Shown here in pieces: positions 38,839 to 48,850 of a stretch of DNA of 64,000 nucleotides. A model generated the notes under the pieces. That model was not told the DNA's origin, did no database searches, and saw only the letters and a list, made by a program, of their open reading frames with translations. This stretch comes from Sphagnum magellanicum. Taxonomy: Eukaryota > Streptophyta > Sphagnopsida > Sphagnales > Sphagnaceae. Location of the stretch: the NCBI GenBank assembly GCA_021904315.1, contig CM038907.1, positions 1,364,001 through 1,428,000 on the forward strand. The letters are read 5' to 3'. The position numbers and the translations under genes were made by a program. Numbering within the stretch: position 1 is the stretch's first letter; the number at the start of each line of letters is the position of its first letter.

Positions 38839-39337
38839 CCTAACGTTAAACCAGAGTTAATTAGAGGCGGGGGGGGGGGGGGGGGGGGGGGGAAAGAATC
38901 CAGCGGACAGAATGGGGTAGCTTCTATCCGGGAGACGGCTACCCCATTCTTCTCTACTCATTATTACTCCTCTACCGCCGACCGACTGTGAGATGAAGTA
39001 ATCACTAGCCGTCCCCCGGATAGAAGCTACCCCATTCTGTCCGCTGGATTCTTTTTCCCCCCCCCGCCTCTAATTAACTCTGGTTTAACGTTAGGATTAA
39101 AGAGTAAGTATTGTTGGTGCACGGGGCACACAGAAGTAAATAAAAACACGCGTCATCAATGGCCCCTTTCTGACAGCACGCTGAATTATGTAACCGCTGG
39201 ATAAAAGTGATTACTTCATCTCACAGTCGGTCGGCGATAGAGGAGTAATAATGAGTAGAGAAGAATGGGGTAGCCGTCCCCCGGATAGAAGCTACCCCAT
39301 TCTATCCGCTGGATTCTTTTTCCCCCCCCCCGCCTCT
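38839..39337. mobile_element. nested palindromic element with 24-bp G run
   Basis: The arms 38839-38930 and about 39003-39095 are almost perfect inverted repeats beginning CCTAACGTTAAACC. The loop (about 38931-39002) is itself the inverse of 39207-39265. A third copy of the inner arm (CTACCCCATTCT, CCGCTGGATTC, then a C run and GCCTCTA) lies at about 39282-39337. The left arm carries 24 consecutive G (38869-38892); the equivalent C runs are 9 (39057-39065) and 10 (39322-39331). A small hairpin module with GAATGGGGTAGC/GCTACCCCATTC ends appears three times. Unique DNA lies at about 39096-39206. The order is A', B', A, unique, B, A, as if foldback elements had nested or been inverted-duplicated. 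No coding potential was seen. Confidence 0.75.
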
Positions 39338-42300
39338 ACTTTGTTTATATCCTCCACTGCACTCTTTGAAGTCATTAATAGTAGGTGTTGGAGACTGTAT
39401 CAAGCAGAGGCAATGGCTGATGGATTTGTTCATCATGTCTTTTCAAGTGCTATGAGCTGTAATGTCTTTAGCCTGAGGGATGGTTGTTTCGGTCACCAGT
39501 TTGTGATCTACCTTAGTTTTTCCTGCAGATTTTACAATGTGTATTCAAGTTGTGGAAATGGACTTTACAAACCTGATGCATGATGTGTCACATATTTCTT
39601 AATGTTGGTTTGAGTAATTCGTCGCTGATTTATGCACAGCAAGTTAGATGATCCTGCTGTACTTAATTCCAAGTTGAGTGGATCCTTCTTTTGCAATTGT
39701 TGATAAGAGCCATCTCTTGGCATGGTGACCATTATTTGGGTTAGAATTTGTGGACAGGGAGGATCGTACTCCACATCTTGAGGTTGCTTCTAGGTGTGTT
39801 GTGAAGAAGAAGATGGAGAAGCTCTCGTAGAACTACAGTGTGCATCTTTGGCTTGTATGTCATGTGCATATATTAATGTCGCTTCTCGCATGAGTGTCCA
39901 TGGTGTAAAATTCAAACGGACAAAAGCAAAAGGGACGAAGTTTGAAGGAAAATCTTTTGAGTCCAACGGGGTAAAAATGAGAGTTCTAAGATTCATGATT
40001 TCAAGCTTGGCGTACAATTGATGATGATCTCAAGCTGCACTTACATGCTTGTACTTGCACACAATAAGGCAGGTATTCTAATCCTAATCCAAGATCTTGG
40101 AGGGAGCGTTGCAAGCATCATTGCTGGGAGCATTACTAGCATGTCTCCCCATTGTGGCAATGTCAGGCTACTCTTGTAGGTGTTCATGGTAAGTAGAGAG
40201 GAAAGTAGACAAATTTGTTGGAACCCATTGTTTAAATATGGCAATTTCGAAAAAAAAATCCTTCAAATCTGGCAACTTTGACTCATGTTTTTCACAAATA
40301 ACGGCTCCTTTGTATGAAGCAGACTGGATTGTTTATTTTTGTTGCTCAGTGATGAGAATTTGACCAAAAAGACCCCCACTGTGGAGTGTGATCATAGGTT
40401 CCAAATGGCATGTTACCAAAGAGAGTCCATGTCAATTTGGAGGGACACACACACAACCCTGCAAAACACTACAGATGCAGAAAATGTAGAAAGGAATAAG
40501 AAAAAAAAAGGGGAGAATTTGAATGACATCAAGTTAGCACAAATTAGATGTCAAAATTTGTCCATCTCAACCATTGGCTACTTGTAATAGGTCAGCCACG
40601 ATGATGGGGGCGGGGTGGGAGGGGTGTACTAACAAGGTGGAAGTCAATAAGTAGCTAGGCCTACCACTATTGCTTGACTTAATATGGAAGATGCTTGTAT
40701 CCTTTGCAATGTAATTGATGTTTTTTGAGAAAAAAAAGTAACCAAAATAGTAAGAGGAGAGTCCTTTAGCCCTTTGAAGCTCCAAATGGCATTGGCACAA
40801 TTGTGTAGGAACACATTAACTTGTTTGTGTAAACATCCAAATACTTCAATTGTTAAAGAAAAAATTGATCAGTGGGGTGTCCGATGGGGTGTTTGATGTG
40901 ATAGCTCCTTTATTTAATTTGAATTGCATCAATGGCAACAAATTTTTGAGCTGCACAAGAAGGAAATAAATCCACTCACATTGAGTCAATAATGACAATG
41001 TCAACCAGGGTGTGAATTTCATTATTGGTGAGCACAATGTTGACTCGTCAATGACAAGATTTGAACATGGTTAAAAAAAGAGCATGTAGTTGTTTTCATC
41101 CCATGTGGAAGTTAACATTTTGGACAATGGTAGCAAAAGTGCCACGAATTATATCATGGGTTCCCATATGCTTGTTACCATGGGCGTAATGAAATGGTGG
41201 ATACCCATAGGGTCAACGGGATGTGTGCACATACATCAAAGGACATTTATAATTGAAAGATGTGATAATCCAAATTGTGTTCAAAATGTTAAATGTTGCG
41301 GAAAAACTAGGAAAAATAATCAAAAGATTAAAAAGATTAATTGAATTATAAACCAAACACCCACCCAAAAGCCAGAACATGATAAAATTCAAGCACAATG
41401 GGTTTTAGATATCTTGTCAAAAAACATGTTGAAATGGGTTTGATGGTGCAAATGGTCTTAAATGGAATTATAAAGTTGAACCGTTTGTCACTCAATGAGT
41501 TATTTAAAATAAGAAAGACTTTTGTGTGTTGGGGCTAATATAAGATCAAATGTTACCTTGAAATGTTATTAGAAAAAGAAAGTGTTATTCTTGATTCGTG
41601 TTAAGGCTTCCAAAAAGAAGGGGACATTGATTGAACATAAACCCAATAACTATGATTGAAATTAAATGGGTTTAGTTCCTTAAATAGGTTGTTCGGATGA
41701 TGGTGGTTATTAATATGATCTTAATGTCACCGAAAGTTATTGGGGGAAAGATTTGTTTACAATTAGAAATCCTTTTGGGTTATTAAAGAATCTTGGACTC
41801 AAAAGGCATCCAAACATTTGAAAGAAGGAATAATGAAAGGAAACAAAGGATTTTATGGAAGTGAAAAAAAAGGTGTGCATTATAATAAATACGATGGCCA
41901 TTGCATAAAACAATGAATTATAATTTCAAAGGCTACTTAAACATCATCCATTTTAGAGAAAAGGTTGACATGTTGAACATCTTTTAACAGGGCATCTCTA
42001 ATGAGAGATGATGTGAATGATGAAATGCCAAATGAAACCACCAAAACTTTAATTCCTTTTGATGGGGTGTTAAATTGGGATGGGATGTTGAAATTAAGCG
42101 GCATGAAAAAGGGGAACCATATTACACATCTTAAAAGTTGGATTGAAAAACTTATTTCATAGAGTTTAGTTTATAAGTGTTCATACGTAAATGATATAAT
42201 TAAAGTTGGGCCTATGATATAAATGTCATTTGCAATGAATGAAAATAAACAAGAGAAAAAACAATTAATTGTAAAAGGAGAAGCTTTAAAGTGACTTAAA

Positions 42301-43145
42301 ATGAATAATGCTCTTCTTAAGGGATCATTTTAATATGTTCCCATAGTAAATGGGATGATTGTGACAATGATTGCAAAACAAATAAAATTCAAATAAATAA
42401 AATGCATAAACAAAAGGGTCGAGTTGTGTGATGTCTTCACTTGTCACACAAAGTTCTTCAAGTATGACCCCCTCATGACACCAAAAGAAAAAGAAAGAAA
42501 AAACATTGACCCCCAAACTCCCAAGTAGGGCTTTTTAATTTTTTTCAATTTTGTGATATGATCAAATTCTCAATCATCCATAAGAAGATTTACACAAATT
42601 CAGCTTATACCATATATGCAAGTAAAAATTTTCTTAAACGTTTTTATATTTAGTTATTTGCTAAAACCTAATGATGAAATTTGACTTTTAAAAAAAATGA
42701 TTGAAAACATCAAAATATGTTGAATTAGGGCCATTTTTTCTAAAAAGAAATCCTTTGAGATTGTTGAAATCAGCATTTTAAAAACAGGGCGAAATTATGC
42801 TGAAGTGCAAAAAATAAAAAGGAAACATTATATTGCAATATTCCCATTTTTTCTTCAAAAAATCGCCAAAATCTGAAAAAAAAAATTGGTTCACATTTGG
42901 ACTCTGACTTTAGTTTGGTAACATTTTAAAAACTAATTAAAAAACTATTTAGGCAGGTTCTAAAAGCCTTTCACCATTTAATGCTTAATCCTTCTGGAGA
43001 TGAAATGACACAACATCAGAAAATTGAAAAACATATCAGTTTTAACTTGAAATCATAATTTTCAGGTCCAAACCCCTCCCCCCCCTCCCCCAGGGATTTT
43101 GATGAAAAACCCTTACTCTCCAACAAACTTCAAGGCTTAAAAAGA
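39338..43145. other. intergenic stretch, no gene recognised
   Basis: Short frames (for example 39251-39583, 39794-40021, 41090-41344) lack domains and neighbouring exons. The part from 40800 to 42900 is AT-rich. A CT-rich run precedes the RPS10 gene at about 43073-43092. Confidence 0.4.
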
Positions 43146-43154
43146 AAACCCTAA
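43146..43154 (+). promoter_or_regulatory. telo-box AAACCCTAA upstream of plastid RPS10
   Basis: An exact AAACCCTAA lies 120 bp before the start codon, followed by GA and CA repeats. This motif is known in plant ribosomal-protein promoters and leaders, where it supports expression in dividing cells. Its function here is inferred from the gene context. Confidence 0.55.
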
Positions 43155-43273
43155 ATGAGAGAGAGACACACACACAGAGGAAGAAACCCTCACCCCTTAT
43201 CCACAACACAGACGCTCCAAAAGAGTTCGGCTTCCTGTTCCCTTACCATTCACACTTTGAGCGTGGCAGGGAA

Positions 43274-44944
43274 ATGGCGATGGCGATGGCGTCCGCTGTG
43301 GTAACGACGACGACGGCGACAACGTTACTGCTGCCTTTCTCCTCCTCCTCGTCCTCCTCCTCCGCCCGCATGTCGCTTACTGTGGTGCCCTTGGCCTCCT
43401 GCAGCAGCTTCTCATCACCCTCCAAGGCAGACCTTTCCAACGTAAGTTTATCCTGGCGGTGGTTTTTCTTCATGTTTTGTTTTGGTGCGGGAAAGGGGGA
43501 GCGTTGGGGATGCATGGAATTTGTATCTATGCGGGAGAGAGAGAAAGGAAAACAGAAAGAGGAGACGGGGATGGATTGATTCCTTCTGTAAGATACATCC
43601 TTTAAGCCTATGTGCAGGCTGATAGTTGGTTTTTGTTGTGGTGGTGGTTGTAATGCGGGGGAATGCTGTAGGCTGGTCACCGTCTTTTGACAAGTGAGGA
43701 GGGACTTCGTACACAAGGTTTGGTGTGCAACAGCTCAAGACCAGGAAATTTGCTGTGGGAATCTTATGTACTAACAACAGCAAGCAAATCCCCCAGGTTT
43801 TCAGTTAGGGCAACAGCTGTGATTGATTCTCCACCTTTGGTAAGCCTTCCTTCCAGCTCAATCTTTTCTTTTCTTTTCTCTTCCACCTTGAGGAGCTCAA
43901 ACTTTTCTTTTCTTTCCTTGTCTTCTTCCACTTTAAGGCGCTCAATCTTTCTATTATTTTGTCTTCCACCATGAGAAGCTCAATCATTGCTTCTCTTTTG
44001 TCTTCCACCTTGAGGGTACTTCAGATAAAGAGCCTCTCACCAAGTTGCACCAGCAAAGCAAGCTTAGGAAGTTGTTGCAGCAAAAAATATTGTTTTCAAT
44101 ACCAAATGCTGCAACAAAACTCTGTAATCTGTTTCAGGGATGCCATCAAACCTCTCTCCTCTCCTCTACAGGAGAAAGATTGACACCATCGTTTGCAACT
44201 TTTGAAGCTTTTCTGAATAACTCTATCTGACCCAGTCTCTCTCAACCTGCATGGGAATATGTTGTATTATGGAATGTGCCAGGTACAAGCCAATTTGCCT
44301 GGTGAGGTAAATTCCTCACATGCACCTCACTTGGCACAATGGCCTGTACCTGGCATGGTCCATTAGGTTATGGTTTTCATGGAGCTTCTCATGAATTATA
44401 TAATGGTCATTATGATTTACACAATGGTCATGTGGATCTTGCAGAATGGTTTTATAGATGATAGGTCTTGGCAGTGCCTGCCCAAGTTAGGTCTGGACCC
44501 CACAGGAGCCCTCCATTGTGCCTTGCTAAGGGGACTAAAAGGAGGCAGTAAAGGTCACATGAAATCCATTACATCTGCATTTTGAGTGCTTTTATTCCTA
44601 TTTTGATTTTTTTTGGGGAGTCTTTGCAGGCAGCACCAAAGCAAAAGATTCGGATTAAACTACGGTCATACTGGGTTCCATTGATTGAGCAAGCATGCCA
44701 GCAGATACTGGAAGCTGCTCGCAACTCGAACTCACAGACAATGGGACCTGTGCCACTCCCCACAAAGAAAAGGGTGTACTGTGTGTTGCGCTCCCCTCAT
44801 GTCAACAAAGATTCTCGAGAGCATTTTGAGATCCGAACTCACCGGCGCCTTATCGATCTCGAGAATCCCAATGCTCAAACTATTGATGCCTTGATGCAGC
44901 TGGACTTACCAGCTGGTGTTGATGTAGAAGTGAAATTGTCATAG
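43274..44944 (+). CDS. rps10: plastid 30S ribosomal protein S10 (uS10c), nuclear-encoded
   Basis: Component of the plastid 30S ribosome head. Three exons: 43274-43441, 43672-43839 and 44630-44944, all phase 0, giving 216 residues. Exons 1 and 2 encode a Ala/Thr/Ser-rich N-terminal region (MAMAMASAVVTTTTATTLLL then a run of Ser) consistent with a chloroplast transit peptide. Exon 3 encodes the whole uS10 domain: KIRIKLRSYW, GPVPLPTKKRVYCVLRSPHV, then NKDSREHFEIRTHRRLIDLE and LDLPAGVDVEVKLS. The ending is typical of bacterial/plastid S10. The exon 2 acceptor at 43671 is the first one that leaves an open frame, but alternatives within 30 nt are possible, so the transit peptide length is less certain than the mature protein. 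Start choice: first ATG in a CpG-rich leader; ATGs follow in frame at codons 3 and 5. Confidence 0.93.
43850..44020 (+). repeat. degenerate short tandem repeat in RPS10 intron 2
   Basis: Three to four units of about 50 bp are built on TCTTCCACCTTGAGGAGCTC followed by T/C-rich spacer. They lie just after the exon 2 donor. Confidence 0.55.
44277..44355 (+). repeat. intronic foldback in RPS10 intron 2 (MITE or hairpin RNA candidate)
   Basis: The arms 44277-44308 and 44324-44355 pair at 27 of 32 positions without bulges, separated by a 15-nt loop. The left arm starts TGCCAGGTACAAGCC and the right arm ends GGCCTGTACCTGGCA. The five mismatches are scattered. In the RPS10 sense transcript this would form a stable imperfect stem-loop of miRNA-precursor size. 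It may equally be an old short inverted-repeat element. Confidence 0.6.
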
Positions 44945-45229
44945 CTTTTTTTTGGGGTGGCTGCTAATCAGTTCCTCCTTGTTCCCCCCTTTCTCTCCTT
45001 GTATGGCATTTTCAGAGCTCATTGCATCAGAGAGTGACAGAAAATGTAATATTGAAAACAAGAACAAAAAAGAAATTGTGGTATTCATAAAGACCTGCTC
45101 TGATTTCTCTAGTGTAGGTAGAGAGTACCTTGCAGAGTGTAAAATTCCACCAGGCTTTTTGAAAATAGAAAGTTCCACTCCTGTGGGCATTCTGTTTTTG
45201 TAAATCCTCATATCATGGGAAAAATAAAT

Positions 45230-48200
45230 AAAAAACAAAATGTGAGCTTGCTCATGATGCTTGGTAAAGCATATGAGCAAGGGCATCACCACAATCAGGT
45301 AGTGCTCAGCTGCTATCTCACATGGGCCCTTATTTTGGTAATGCCCTTGTCCTTGTTCTTTACCTACACTTAGAACTCATTGATTAAGCCCAGCAACGCA
45401 GTTCATTCAACAACAAACTCTGTTTGGAGTATATAACGATCACATTGGAAATGAGTATCTGTTCACCACATTTGAAAGGTTTGCATTGATGGAAATGTTT
45501 CTGAACATACCCTTATACTCTTCTCACCAGATTCTTCATGTACCCTCAAATTGTGGCTTGACTTCCTTTTCTTCTCCAAGCTTCGCTCTAGATAGTTTAT
45601 GTATCCTAAAAGAACTCTTACTCTCAAAGTTCTCCTTGTTTGTCTCTCTTTTCTTTCCTCCATTTTCTCAGTGTTTTCCCATGTCTAGCAGCTTTCTTTC
45701 TGTTCACTCTTGCTTTTCTGATTTTCTTTGGTTTTTATTCTCTTCTCTCTCACTTGTAGGTTTGCCAAGCTACCCAGCATCATGTACTGCTTATTGCTGT
45801 CAGTCTTGTGATATAAACTTGGTATAGTGCTTCATTGTGTTTGAGATTTGTCAACACCCAGTCTCAGAGAGCAAATGTTATAGCAAATCACCAATATTAT
45901 ACATTAGTTGAAGTTGCACATTTCTCACTTGTGTTTCTTTCCCCATGTGTTCTGTTGTACCTGCAGATTGGATTGCAGAGCAACAAAAAAACATGGCCAC
46001 AGTTGCTTTCTTTCCTCATCATTTACTTGACATGAGTTTGCTTCATCCCTACTTCGTGTTCTGAAGTTGTGTTAATTCCATGTGACACATATGGAAATGT
46101 GGAAGTCATAAGCACAAAGTAGATTCAGAAAGTTTTTCAAGAACTTAGTTCTTGTGTTACTTCCGCAAGTTAGCAAGTCTTTTGGGTTTGCTCAATATGA
46201 GCTATTTGAGCACAGCCCATCTGTGTTAGAAAAAGTGCCCATCTTTAAAATCAAATAACTGGTTTTCCCTTTCATCTTTGTCATACCATATTTGCAATGT
46301 GGATGCCACAGTGTTCATGGAGATTGCAGTGTTCGCAAGTAGTTACTGTAAACCTGAAGATTCTGCTTGGAAGTTCCACCCTCTGCCACAGCTTGTCTTG
46401 CATGACTTCTCATTTCTTTCATGTTGTTTTTTATGGACTCACCTTCCACCTCTTCCATCAGTGCCCTTATATTCCTCTCAACCTCCTGCTTTGATACAAA
46501 TCCATCTCTGTCTTTCTTCATCTCCATTGCCAGCTTTGCTGTGTGAACCAGGAACCTGCAGAGACAAATCACAGCACAAATCACATGGGAGGATGTAAAA
46601 TTGATTCTTCAAAGGTATGACAAGTTTTGAAGAAGCTGCAGGTTCTTCTGACCTGCAATTCAAGTGCTGCTCTGCTCTTAAAGGCCATGCAAGAAGAGGA
46701 ACGCCTTCACAGATGCTCTCCATTGTAGAGTTCCAGCCACAGTGCGACAAAAAACCACCTGTGGCTGGGTGCTGTAAGATCCGCTTTTGTGGTACCCAAC
46801 CTGAGACACACAATCCACGAGCTTTTGTGTGCTCTTTGAATCCTGGTCCCCACCAGAGCACAATAGAGAACAGTTTATTGGAGAACATCATATTGGAGCC
46901 ACCCTGCTGGAACAGACTGGATGCACCATCATCAATCATACTGCAGCTGCGGGTACAGATTGATTGTGCAAAACCAAAGTTTTTTAAATGCATGTCAAAC
47001 TTTCTGCAATGAATGGGATCTTTGGTAATGCAATCAAAATGAGAGAGATAGTAGAAGGGTTGTGCTACCTGGAGGGAGGACCAATCCAGAAGCATGCCGT
47101 GAAGAAGAACTGGAATCACTGGGTTGATCTGGTGTGCGTACAACCCACAGGAAGGATTGATTGCTAGCTTCAAGGCCTTCTGCAAGCTCCAGAATCTGAG
47201 CAGCTGAGATAGTTGCATAGCTCCCAAATGCAATGTACAAGACTGAAGACGGAGGCTGCATGTTGAGCCAAAGTATGCTCATGTCTTGCTCTTCATCTGT
47301 GGCTTTGTTGAGAGCATGAAGCTCTGATTCTTCATCATCCTGTTGCACATTTGTCTCCAGAAGCAGAGGACCAATTTCCAAGATGGTTTGAGTCTGCAAG
47401 AACCAAGCTATGGCATGCTGTTACAGGAGTCAAAATATCCCACAATGCTGACCGTTGCAAAAATTTCTGTGCTTTTCAAGGACAGACAATGCACAAGAGG
47501 TAATTGCAAAGCCTAGGACATAGCTAACCTTTACAGCTCCAGTGCCAATGACTTTCTCACGAAGAGCATTCAGAACTCTCCATTCCAAGGATTGGAATGT
47601 GTTGATGAGGATGACTGTGGACTGGCAGCAGGCAGGAAAGGTCCACAGAAAATCAGAGAAGGAAGGATCCAACTGCATTGTTTCTGGAAGATCGCATGCA
47701 GGAAATGGTGGAATTCCAGGTATGTCAGTTATAGGGACATCTCTGTTTTGAGGTGCCACAGGAACAAGACCTTCTTCACGAAGCCGCTGTGCCTGCCATC
47801 ATCATCATGACATCTGTAATTGCAGCATCCCTTTGCAAAAAAACCTTCTCAAACTATCAAAGCAACCACCAGTACATGGAGAAATCTTTGGCAAAATGTA
47901 CAAATATAATCTGCATCTTCAACTGTGCTGTCCCCATGATTTTTCTAGCCAGATTATCTTGTTTGATTCTCATTTCTTCATGTTATTTCTTGTTTAAGAA
48001 ACGAGAGAAGAGGTTGCAGCAACGAAGAAAGATCCTGAAGACCTGTGGAAGAAGAATAGTGCCTGGGAATAGTCGCAAAGAGCCATAGCTGCGGGAGACA
48101 GCATTTTTTCATGTTCTTTCTCGTACAAGAAATAACAGAAGAGATTGCAGCAACAAAGAAGGGTCCTGAAGACCTGTGGAAGAAGAATCGTGCCTGGGAA

Positions 48201-48441
48201 AAGACGCAAAGAGTCAAAGCTCCGGAGACAAACAAGAGATGTTTGGCGAGCTTGTGATTGTCAGCTACTTCCTGGCTCCAAGTGGAGAACATATCATACA
48301 AAATACAACAAGGTGTAGATCGTTGTTGTAATGCAGCTGCAGCAACCGAACTCGCATCACCGTTCTGCTTCAAATGATGAGATGATTGCAAAAGCTCAAC
48401 TACAACTTCCTCCAACAGATGTATCATATTCCTCTCCCCTT
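45230..48441. repeat. segmental duplication, copy A (UGT locus)
   Basis: This stretch is collinear with 60793-64000 at an offset of 15563-15566 bp, with only small indels and scattered substitutions. The homology starts at an A-rich phrase (AAAAAACAAAAT), directly after the presumed 3' end of RPS10. It includes the whole UGT gene body, introns and about 1 kb of 3' flank. The real right end is unknown because copy B is cut by the window. A direct tandem duplication with a unit of about 15.6 kb would explain it. Confidence 0.9.
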
Positions 48442-48766
48442 CCAATGAATGAACATATCTATGAAAGTCAAGCCCCGTCGGATGCTTCAATCCATCTCGT
48501 AGCTTCACAAACCGCACTCCACGAGATCTCAGCTCTCGAGAAGCTGCATTACTCGACTCCAAAAGCTGTGATATATGATCATCAGTACTGACATACGTGA
48601 TTGTGACTCCTTCATCAACCAAACGTTTCGCAGCTTGAAGAAACGGAATGCTATGTCCAGGAAGTGGACTCGATACCAAGATCACATGAGGAGGAAGAGG
48701 AGGAGAAGAAGAAGAAGAAGGTGGAAGAAGAGTTGGAAACTGATCCGTATTTGAACCATCCACCAT
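46315..48766 (-). CDS. family-1 UDP-glycosyltransferase, copy A
   Basis: Cytosolic enzyme that transfers sugar from a UDP-sugar to a small acceptor; the acceptor cannot be told from sequence. Five exons: 48766-48194, 47792-47529, 47393-47069, 46842-46653 and 46555-46315, in frame, about 530 residues. The N-terminal half has [20 protein letters not shown] with the probable catalytic His in PGHS. The 44-residue PSPG box (46798-46667) runs from [11 protein letters not shown] through [10 protein letters not shown] to PLRAEQ; a final Gln is usual for UDP-glucose users. The last exon ends YLRTLQSP. The exon 1 donor is uncertain: only CCCAG|GCACGA (a GC donor) gives the expected join [11 protein letters not shown] 131-bp tandem repeat covers this boundary. 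An in-frame ATG 84 bp upstream (48850) is an alternative start. All other introns are GT-AG. No stop interrupts the model. Confidence 0.88.
47970..48232. repeat. 131-bp tandem duplication across UGT exon 1/intron 1 boundary (copy A)
   Basis: Units 47970-48100 and 48101-48232 align along their length; for example, GAAGACCTGTGGAAGAAGAA occurs 131 bp apart. On the minus strand each unit contains the end of exon 1 (encoding ...SQ) plus the first part of the intron. The gene-proximal unit gives [10 protein letters not shown]; the inner unit gives [12 protein letters not shown], which looks equally like a UGT. The same tandem is present in copy B, so it predates the segmental duplication. Confidence 0.8.
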
Positions 48767-48850
48767 CTTGCAATCCTCCTTTTTGTGAGCTCCAAACACC
48801 AAACAAAGATCGTTGCAACAAAGCTTTTCAGCTAGTAGTTGTAAAGGCAA

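Noticed and set aside
43243-43783. Minus-strand frames of 111-157 codons over RPS10 exon 1
   Set aside because: They are antisense shadows of the Ser/Ala-rich transit peptide with no domain.
45486-45827. Plus-strand frame of 113 codons near the UGT 3' flank (also at 61051)
   Set aside because: T/C-rich noise; the copies differ by a frameshift in the repeated segment, so the frame is not conserved.
46617-47012. Plus-strand 131-codon frame inside UGT copy A (and 62178-62573 in B)
   Set aside because: It is the antisense of the PSPG exon and its intron.
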